Origin: Gammaproteobacteria bacterium
GTDB lineage: Bacteria; Pseudomonadota; Gammaproteobacteria; Steroidobacterales; Steroidobacteraceae
DNA: 11,603 nt
Assembly: GCA_028293725.1 (NCBI GenBank)
Contig: JAQGOE010000188.1
Location: forward strand, 1 to 11,603
Reading direction: 5' to 3'
Every line of letters starts with the position of its first letter. The first letter of the stretch is position 1. This document shows positions 1 through 5,557 of this stretch, one piece after another. A program made the position numbers and the translations under genes. The notes below the pieces were generated by a model. That model did not search any database. It saw nothing but the letters and a program-made list of their open reading frames with translations, and was not told the origin of the DNA.

Positions 1-41
1 GGGTGCAGACGTTGGAGTTTGTTGCTGCAACCGGGGGCGTC

Positions 42-60
42 GTGCACCGAATTCGTGCAC
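42..60. promoter_or_regulatory. Palindromic repeat, possible operator
   Basis: The self-complementary hexamer GTGCAC occurs twice (42-47 and 55-60), separated by 7 bases that contain an EcoRI-type palindrome (CGAATTCG at 48-55). The whole 19-base element is nearly symmetrical. It lies about 100 bases upstream of a gene for a small DNA-binding-type protein, so an operator for that protein is possible. No binding evidence exists in the sequence. Confidence 0.3.
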
Positions 61-62
61 CA

Positions 63-88
63 CGGCCGGGTGTGAGATAAACCGGCCG
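63..88. repeat. Inverted repeat with 7-base arms upstream of the RHH gene
   Basis: CGGCCGG (63-69) is perfectly complementary to CCGGCCG (82-88), with a 12-base A-rich loop between them. It could be the terminator hairpin of a gene to the left of the window or a second regulatory site for the gene at 162. No T-run follows the second arm, so a classical plus-strand terminator is not well supported. Confidence 0.35.
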
Positions 89-93
89 CTGGC

Positions 94-122
94 TTCAGTT
101 GTCATGAGGTTCGAGTCATAAC
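94..122 (+). promoter_or_regulatory. Weak candidate promoter for the RHH gene
   Basis: TTCAGT (94-99) and CATAAC (117-122) are separated by 17 bases and loosely resemble sigma-70 -35 and -10 boxes (3/6 and 4/6 matches). TTGTCA at 99-104 is a better -35 box but has no good partner at 16-18 bases. The choice is uncertain. Confidence 0.2.
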
Positions 123-161
123 AAATAACTCGTGCGGTCAGGCACGGTGAAGGGAGTAATC

Positions 162-398
162 ATGACAGAAGGAAGCGAGCCGCTGACGCTGCGGCTGGAC
201 CGTCACCTGGGCAGTGGACGCGATAGCGTGGCGTTGAGTTTCAAGGTCTCGTTCAAATTCCGCCGGTGGTTCAAGCTGCATGCGCTCCAGCGCAATCTCA
301 CCATGACGGAATTCCTGGTGGAGGCCGTGGAGGGATATGTTGCCGCAGAGCGGCCGCCCGAGAAAATCGGTCCCCACAGTGCGGAAATCCGTAAATGA
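162..398 (+). CDS. Small ribbon-helix-helix type DNA-binding protein (putative)
   Basis: A 78-residue protein. I start it at ATG 162 because a good ribosome-binding site (GAAGGGAG, about 149-156) lies 5 bases upstream; an in-frame GTG at 132 has no such site. Residues about 22-61 look like a ribbon-helix-helix fold: a short strand (VALSFKV, 23-29), a helix (about 31-43), a turn, and a second helix beginning LTMTEFLVEAVEGY. This resembles the cores of MetJ/Arc and ParG-like proteins, in which paired strands of a dimer enter the DNA major groove. The tails are short and polar. The upstream palindromes suggest autoregulation, by inference. It stands apart from the next gene by 170 bases, and no toxin partner is seen beside it. 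The fold assignment is by eye and could be wrong. Confidence 0.62.
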   Translation: MTEGSEPLTLRLDRHLGSGRDSVALSFKVSFKFRRWFKLHALQRNLTMTEFLVEAVEGYVAAERPPEKIGPHSAEIRK

Positions 399-415
399 GT
401 ATTTGTCCCGGGCCG

Positions 416-445
416 TTGCCGGAACGCGATTTTCAGCGCTATATC
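416..445 (+). promoter_or_regulatory. Candidate sigma-70-like promoter for the 569-5060 gene run
   Basis: TTGCCG (416-421) and TATATC (440-445) are 18 bases apart, each matching four of six positions of the -35 and -10 consensus. They lie in the 170-base gap before the secreted Ig-like protein gene, so this is a reasonable start for that transcript. A small inverted repeat (CAGAT 526-530, ATCTG 540-544) lies further downstream in the would-be leader. Confidence 0.33.
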
Positions 446-568
446 TCGCTCGAGAGCCGCTAACGTTTCCACGCCGGCAGGTTCGCATCAGGCACTGGGG
501 AAAACAAACACCGACAACTCGATGTCAGATCATCAGGTAATCTGGAATACAACACCAGGGAGTGACGT

Positions 569-1765
569 ATGAGACGCTATGTATTCTTAGTTTTCATGGC
601 GATTGCCTTGGCCTCGGGAGCGGGCCTGGCGGCGGCAGAGAACGCGGCGCAACCTAAGCACGGGGTGGATCTCGGGGTCGGTCGCGGTCCGGACAGCCAT
701 CGGCCCAACATCCTGGTGGCGTGGCGTAATACCGAGCGTGTTCTCGAAGTCGAGGTGTTGGTGCGCAACCTCGGCGACCAGCCAGGGCATGGCAACGTCA
801 GGCTGGAGATCTGCGACGACGAAGGCCGTCAATTGCTAACCACGAAGCCGTTTCCCGTGACCGTTCCGGCGCGCGCCGATGGGGGCGAGCAGGGTACGGT
901 GGTGCAGACCAAGGGTTTCCGCATGATGAACATCATGTTCGACCAGTTGGATCGCCTCAACCAGCGGTACAAGCTGCGGGCGACGGTGGACACCGACGGT
1001 GAGGATCTCAATCCGTTGGATAACGTCGCGACCAAATCCTTCAACGTCGACGATCGCGCATTACCCTCGACCACCACCACGTACCGTTACCGCCTGGCGA
1101 ATCCGACTGACGCGGCGGTCAGCGGCGCGGTCTATATCGATCACACGACGGTTCCGACTGGTTGGACGATGTCGGCCGAGCCGCAGGCGGGTAGCAAGGT
1201 GATGCTCGCGCCTCACGAGGTGTTTACCGGTTACGTCACGGTCAAGACGCCAAAACAGGTCGCGGACGGGCAATACATCGACCTGCAGGCGGGGCTGGCC
1301 AAGACCGGTGGGGCAGTCACTTCCACCATCGATCAGGATGAATGGTACCTCGTGGCGACCAGCCAGCCCCCGCAAGTGGATCAGCCCCAGGTCGTAGTGC
1401 GACCTGACGGCGGCATCGCGGTGAATGTCGCTGCCTTCGATCCGATTTGCGGCATCAAGGAGGCCAGCGGGGTGCAGGTTGCCTATTCTCTCGATCACGG
1501 CACGACCTTCTCGTCGCGTGTCATGGCATACACCCGGGGCAACTTCTACGACAAGACATGGTTCGAAGGTCTCCTTGGCCCCTTCGCTCCCGGTGTTGAA
1601 GTTAACGCGGTTCTCACCGTGGCTAACAACGCGGGAATCGTACGGCGCTTCGACCTCCCGGCGTCGCGGATCCCGGACACGGTGGCTCGAAACGACGGAG
1701 CAGGGGCAGCCGCAGCGGCTGGTGAAACCCCGCAGACGCTCGCCAAAAGCGACAATCTGAACTAA
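569..1765 (+). CDS. Secreted protein with Ig-like (CARDB/NEW3-type) domains, function unknown
   Basis: A 398-residue protein with a clear Sec signal peptide: MRRY, a hydrophobic core to about residue 19, and probable cleavage after LAAA near residue 23. The start is supported by a CAGGGAG ribosome-binding site just upstream. The mature part reads as beta-sandwich segments. Residues about 45-160 resemble CARDB domains (a stretch like LEVEVLVRNLGDQPG, 'DLNPLDNVATKSF' at the end). About 165-262 resembles an NEW3-like domain (YRLANPTDAAVSG, TVPTGWT). About 268-365 is a third sandwich containing YSLDHGTTF. There are only two cysteines in the mature part (C82, C294), which might form a disulphide. 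The C-terminus (about 375-398) is an Ala-rich tail. No catalytic motif is visible, so it may be a binding or scaffold protein in the periplasm. It is 12 bases ahead of the next gene, probably co-transcribed with it. I do not recognise a named family for the full length. Confidence 0.85.
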   Translation: MRRYVFLVFMAIALASGAGLAAAENAAQPKHGVDLGVGRGPDSHRPNILVAWRNTERVLEVEVLVRNLGDQPGHGNVRLEICDDEGRQLLTTKPFPVTVPARADGGEQGTVVQTKGFRMMNIMFDQLDRLNQRYKLRATVDTDGEDLNPLDNVATKSFNVDDRALPSTTTTYRYRLANPTDAAVSGAVYIDHTTVPTGWTMSAEPQAGSKVMLAPHEVFTGYVTVKTPKQVADGQYIDLQAGLAKTGGAVTSTIDQDEWYLVATSQPPQVDQPQVVVRPDGGIAVNVAAFDPICGIKEASGVQVAYSLDHGTTFSSRVMAYTRGNFYDKTWFEGLLGPFAPGVEVNAVLTVANNAGIVRRFDLPASRIPDTVARNDGAGAAAAAGETPQTLAKSDNLN

Positions 1766-1777
1766 AGGGAGACAGCC

Positions 1778-2851
1778 ATGCGTCGCAGAACATTCATAGT
1801 GAGTGCCGCCGCCGCCGCAGGTGCGGCTGGCACGCTGGGAAGCATGAGCGCCACCGCTCAGGGTGACACTGAAGACCCAGGTACCAGGGCACTCGGTGCC
1901 CTCGCCAATGCCCGACGCCTCGAGGCGTCGGGCGAATTCGAACAGTTACGTCAGTCCTACCACTCGGATGCGCTGGTCGTGGAGCCCGCGTTGCTGGCAC
2001 CGAGTCTGGGTCGGGCAGCGGTGGTGGACAGCAAGTCCAAGGTCGCGCAAACACGCAAGCTGCTGTACTTCTATTACCGCCAGCCGCAAGTGTTGTCCAC
2101 GGGCAATGCCGCGATCGTGATCTCCAACTACGAGGCGGGACATTCGGTGGATGGACAGACCGTCGAGCACACGGGAAAGTCCTCCAGCGTGGTGTTGCTC
2201 GGACCGGATCCGCCGGTGATCGCGATGGAAACCACGGTGCCCAACCTGAATGCCGGCAGCTACGGTGCCTTGGGTACGGCGCTCACGATGCAGCAGTGGG
2301 GGATCTATCCGTTACGCGCTCTCGGGCCTTCCACGGCGACCGGTGGCAACCAGGATGCGGGCGGTGGGGAAAACGATCTCCTCTACAAGGAGGTGCAACA
2401 GATCAATAACGCGTGGCTGTCCGGGAATGCGACGCAGTTGCTGCAAATGGCGAACCCCACCGGGGTTTTCCTGATCGGCGACTACAGCCCGTATTTCATC
2501 ACCGGGGATGCGGACATCAAACAGCATTTCGCGGACTTCTACAAAACCTCCAGGGTGAACATGATCCAGTCGATGGATCCGCAAGTGAGGATCTGGGGCT
2601 CCGCGGCAGCGGTCTCCTTCAACTTCGATCTGAACTACACCATCAACGGCAAGACCAAGCACAGTCCCGGTCGAGGCGTCTATACGTTCGCGAAGGGCGC
2701 GCCGTCGGCCGCGAGTCGCTCGCGGTCGTCGTCCCGGCCGCTCATGAATGTGGCGTTGGTCTCCAGCAAAACGTGGGTCATGGCGGCCTGCGCGGCGAGT
2801 CATCTGGTATCCGGAACAGTAGGCGATCCCTATCCGTCGCCGGTCGCGTAG
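1778..2851 (+). CDS. Exported protein with two NTF2/SnoaL-like domains, function unknown
   Basis: A 357-residue protein starting after a good ribosome-binding site (AAGGGAGA). The N-terminus (MRRRTFIVSAAAAAGAAG) is an Ala-rich leader with an RRxxF core, as in twin-arginine signals, with probable cleavage near ATAQ at residue 28. Residues about 36-155 and 200-305 each look like an NTF2-like (SnoaL/DUF4440) alpha+beta barrel. The first includes a YHSDALVVEP segment and the second includes NAWLSGNATQLLQMANP and HFADFYKTSRV. Such domains bind small molecules or act as light isomerases or hydrolases; no catalytic residues can be named here. The last 50 or so residues (from GAPSAASRSRSSSRP) are low in complexity, lack the Trp usually found near the last strand of this fold, and contain unrelated-looking sequence. 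A frameshift in the end of the gene is possible. The next gene starts 24 bases downstream. Confidence 0.78.
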   Translation: MRRRTFIVSAAAAAGAAGTLGSMSATAQGDTEDPGTRALGALANARRLEASGEFEQLRQSYHSDALVVEPALLAPSLGRAAVVDSKSKVAQTRKLLYFYYRQPQVLSTGNAAIVISNYEAGHSVDGQTVEHTGKSSSVVLLGPDPPVIAMETTVPNLNAGSYGALGTALTMQQWGIYPLRALGPSTATGGNQDAGGGENDLLYKEVQQINNAWLSGNATQLLQMANPTGVFLIGDYSPYFITGDADIKQHFADFYKTSRVNMIQSMDPQVRIWGSAAAVSFNFDLNYTINGKTKHSPGRGVYTFAKGAPSAASRSRSSSRPLMNVALVSSKTWVMAACAASHLVSGTVGDPYPSPVA

Positions 2852-2875
2852 CGGTCGTCGCAGCAGTCAAACTCC

Positions 2876-3925
2876 ATGAAAAACGGGTCGTTTGCGGTGG
2901 GTCTCATGTTGGCAGCGGTGGCGGTGTACGCGCCGCCGCTGCCGGCGCAGACCGCGGCGATCCCGTCCCTTGGCATTCCTGCCGTTGTCGACCCGCCCGA
3001 CAATCCGAGGACCGCGGACAAAGTCGCGCTCGGTCGGAAGCTGTTCTTCGATAAGCGTCTTTCCGCCGACAATTCCATCTCCTGTGCAACCTGCCACGAT
3101 CCCCATTATGGCTATGCCGATCCGCACGCCGTATCGGTGGGAGTCAAGGGACGGCAGGGCGAGCGAAACAGCACTACGGTGCTCAATGTGGCATTCGCCG
3201 AATCGTTCATGTGGGACGGTCGCAGCCCGAGCCTGGAAGACCAGGTGGCGCTACCGTTCGCCTCACCGACGGAGTTAGGTCTGCCGGAAGAGCAGGCCGC
3301 CCTGAAATTGCGTCAACAGGGCTATAACGAGCTTTTTCAGCAGGTGTTCCGCGAGGATGTCACTGCGGCCAACATGTCGAAAGCGATCGCCGCGTATCAG
3401 CGCACGTTGGTCGCGGCCGACTCGCCGTTCGACCGCTACACCTTTAAACATGACAAAAGCGCGATGTCGCCGGCCGCGCAGCGCGGTTTCCAGGTATTCC
3501 TCGACGCCAAGTGTGACGCGTGCCACTTGGTCATGACTGAGGGGCTGCATCCTTTTGCCCTCAATTACGCCGTTTTCACCGACAGCAAGTTTCACAATCT
3601 GGGTGTGGACGCCGCCAAGGGGAACCCCGACCCTGGCCGCTACACCGTTACCGGTGCACGCGAGGATTGGGGACGATTTCGTACGCCGTCGCTGCGCAAC
3701 GTGGCGTTGACCGCTCCTTATTTTCACGATGGTAGCAAGGCGACCCTGGCGGAGGTTGTCGATTTCTACGACAAGGGCGGCGGAGCCAACTCCAACCTCG
3801 ATCCGGCCCTGCGCCAGCTCAACCTGACGCCGCAGCAGAAGCAGGATCTGGTGTACTTTCTGGAATCGCTCACCTCGCCCCATGTCGCCGCGTTGGGCGG
3901 TGACCCTGACGGGCAGGAGCCATAA
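2876..3925 (+). CDS. Dihaem cytochrome c, CcpA/MauG family
   Basis: A 349-residue periplasmic protein with a signal peptide (cleavage near PAQ, residue 25). Two c-type haem motifs are present: CATCH (C70, C73, H74) and CDACH (C213, C216, H217), the spacing expected of bacterial dihaem peroxidases. Family landmarks include ALGRKLFFDKRLS, RNSTTVLNVAF, FMWDGRSPSLEDQ (W113) and the C-terminal TPSLRNVALTAPYFHDGS. The following segment VVDFYDKGG has Tyr (Y298) where classical peroxidases have the Met ligand of the high-potential haem; in MauG and its relatives a Tyr is the distal ligand. It is therefore more likely a MauG-like oxidase or protein-modifying enzyme than a simple hydrogen peroxide reductase. 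That step is an inference from alignment by eye. The ribosome-binding site is weak. It overlaps the upstream leader of the aminotransferase gene and is 4 bases ahead of its likely ATG, so the two are probably co-translated. Confidence 0.93.
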   Translation: MKNGSFAVGLMLAAVAVYAPPLPAQTAAIPSLGIPAVVDPPDNPRTADKVALGRKLFFDKRLSADNSISCATCHDPHYGYADPHAVSVGVKGRQGERNSTTVLNVAFAESFMWDGRSPSLEDQVALPFASPTELGLPEEQAALKLRQQGYNELFQQVFREDVTAANMSKAIAAYQRTLVAADSPFDRYTFKHDKSAMSPAAQRGFQVFLDAKCDACHLVMTEGLHPFALNYAVFTDSKFHNLGVDAAKGNPDPGRYTVTGAREDWGRFRTPSLRNVALTAPYFHDGSKATLAEVVDFYDKGGGANSNLDPALRQLNLTPQQKQDLVYFLESLTSPHVAALGGDPDGQEP

Positions 3926-3929
3926 GCGC

Positions 3930-5060
3930 ATGCTGCTCAACCGCCGAAAGCTGACCCAATTGCTCGGGGTTCTTCCCGCTGCCGTACCGCTCGGTCTCGC
4001 TGCCACCCGCGTGGCGCGTGCCGTGGAGCCGGCCGTCATTCTGGGGCTGGACCCGGTCGACATGGTGCGCCTGGATGCCAACGAAAATCCGGCGGGACCG
4101 CCGCAATCGGCGGTTGAGGCGATCACCTCCGGTGCCCGGGCGAGCGGCCGGTATCACTTCGAAGAGTTCGGTGCGTTCTCGCAGGCGCTCGCTGCCAGCG
4201 AGGGTATCAAGCCCACCGAGGTGCTGTTTGGTGTCGGGTCGGGCGAGATTATTGACGCCGCGCTGTGCGCCTTTACTTCGGCGACGCGGCCGATGATTAC
4301 CGGCGTGCCCACTTACGAGGTCCCGATCGCGATGGCGCGTAGCCTCGGCCGACCCGTCATCGAGGTGCCCCTGTTGCCGGACTACGGCTTTCCGGTCCAC
4401 GTTCTAGCGGAGAAAGCTGCTGCAGCGGGCGGCGGCATGATCTATCTCTGCAACCCGAACAACCCCACGGGAACGCTCAGCCCCAACGGCGACATCCATT
4501 GGCTGGCGACCAATCTTCCCCCTAACACGACGTTAGTCGTCGATGAGGCTTATCTCGACTTTACCGAACCGGGGGCGGCCGAGAGTGCGATCCGGTATGT
4601 GCGCGAATCCCGCAATGTTATAGTGACCCGTACGTTCTCGAAAATCTATGGGATGGCCGGCATGCGTGTCGGGTTCGGCTGCGCCAAGGAAGAGCTGGTG
4701 AACGCGATGAGTCCCTTCCGGGATAATGTGGTCCCGATTCTCGGCCTGCGCGCGGCCACGGCAGCCCTGGGCGAGAAAGCGACCTTGATTCCCGCCCGCC
4801 GCGCCGCGATGAGTCGCAGCCGCGCAGAACTGTGCCAGTGGTTGCACAGTAACAAGATCAAATTTACGGAGTCGCATGCCAATTTCGTGATGATCCATCT
4901 CGAGCGCGAGGCCTCGGCTTATCGCGCGGATCTGCTGCGACATAAGGTCGCGGTAGGTCGCCCGTTCCCGCCCCTCAACCGAATGTTGCGCGTCACGTTG
5001 GGCACCGATGAGGAAATGTGGCGATTCCGCGAAGCATTCCTTCCACTCTATGACGCTTGA
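3930..5060 (+). CDS. Exported PLP aminotransferase, histidinol-phosphate aminotransferase type
   Basis: A 376-residue fold-type I aminotransferase (class I/II). I start at ATG 3930 (CAGGAG about 10 bases upstream), not at the in-frame ATG 3882, which lies inside the cytochrome gene. The N-terminus MLLNRRKLTQLLG followed by a hydrophobic stretch and ARAVEP is a twin-arginine signal, suggesting export of the folded, cofactor-loaded enzyme. Landmarks, numbered from 3930: DANENP (49-54), GVGSGE (101-106), CNPNNPTGT (174-182), VDEAYLDF (204-211, the Asp pairs with the pyridine nitrogen), TFSKIYGMAGMRVGF with the Schiff-base Lys at 238, Arg246 at the cofactor phosphate, and LRVTLGT with a carboxylate-binding Arg near 354. 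It belongs to the HisC-like branch, but a cytoplasmic biosynthetic role is unlikely with this leader and no other his genes nearby. The substrate is unknown. It ends 5 bases before the next ATG. Confidence 0.92.
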   Translation: MLLNRRKLTQLLGVLPAAVPLGLAATRVARAVEPAVILGLDPVDMVRLDANENPAGPPQSAVEAITSGARASGRYHFEEFGAFSQALAASEGIKPTEVLFGVGSGEIIDAALCAFTSATRPMITGVPTYEVPIAMARSLGRPVIEVPLLPDYGFPVHVLAEKAAAAGGGMIYLCNPNNPTGTLSPNGDIHWLATNLPPNTTLVVDEAYLDFTEPGAAESAIRYVRESRNVIVTRTFSKIYGMAGMRVGFGCAKEELVNAMSPFRDNVVPILGLRAATAALGEKATLIPARRAAMSRSRAELCQWLHSNKIKFTESHANFVMIHLEREASAYRADLLRHKVAVGRPFPPLNRMLRVTLGTDEEMWRFREAFLPLYDA

Positions 5061-5065
5061 GCCGG

Positions 5066-5557
5066 ATGACCGCTGACGAAGCAATCGCATTCGTTCGCAA
5101 ACACGGCGTGGTTCTCTCGGCCGCCAAAGGGCCGGTTCCCAACGTCAGTGAGGCGGTGGCCGGTGGGCCGGTCAAAGGCAGTTGGTGGAGTCACCCGAAG
5201 GGCCGCGAGATTTTCCGCGTTCTGCGCAGCTTGAGTGACTCACCGGATATTCTGGTGTGCCGTCTCGTGGACGGAAAAATCACGTTCGTTCACCGGCGAC
5301 TCTGGCCGGCCGTGGTGCGGGTCGCGCATCGATTCGAGCCGCGGCAGATCGCGCAGGTGCACGAGGAGCACACCGCCTCCGGACGGCATGTTACGCATGA
5401 CGTGGCATTTCCAGAATGGGTGCCTCCCGAAGTGAAGTCTCTGGCGGGCGAGCTGAGCGAACGCGAGGCGCTGGAGGCTTTGGGAGAGTGGACGGAACGC
5501 CTGGAGGCGCCCGGCGGCGGTCGAGCCAACTCACGGAGTCGAGGCAAAAAGAAGTGA
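5066..5557 (+). CDS. Conserved hypothetical protein
   Basis: A 163-residue protein with no signal peptide or membrane segment. I start at ATG 5066, 5 bases after the aminotransferase stop; an in-frame TTG at 5057 overlaps that stop and is less likely. The body reads as one compact domain: an N-terminal helix (TADEAIAFVRKHG), a conserved-looking GPVPNVSEAVAGGPVKGSWWSHPKG segment (residues about 22-46), a central DILVCRLVDGKITFVHRRLWP segment (61-81) and a Glu-rich helix near the end (about 130-147). The last 15 residues are basic (ending RSRGKKK), which could suit nucleic-acid or acidic-partner binding. I recall similar uncharacterised proteins in other bacteria but no named function. It is the only cytoplasmic product in this run and overlaps the aminopeptidase start by 4 bases (GTGA), so translation of the two is probably coupled. 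Confidence 0.8.
   Translation: MTADEAIAFVRKHGVVLSAAKGPVPNVSEAVAGGPVKGSWWSHPKGREIFRVLRSLSDSPDILVCRLVDGKITFVHRRLWPAVVRVAHRFEPRQIAQVHEEHTASGRHVTHDVAFPEWVPPEVKSLAGELSEREALEALGEWTERLEAPGGGRANSRSRGKKK

Noticed and set aside
3882..3929. Earlier ATG for the aminotransferase at 3882
   Set aside because: It overlaps the cytochrome coding end; ATG 3930 leaves the twin-arginine motif near the N-terminus and has a CAGGAG upstream.
5416..5553. Extended N-terminus of the aminopeptidase frame from ATG 5416
   Set aside because: It lies inside the coding sequence of the preceding gene, and the later GTG at 5554 gives a clean signal peptide.
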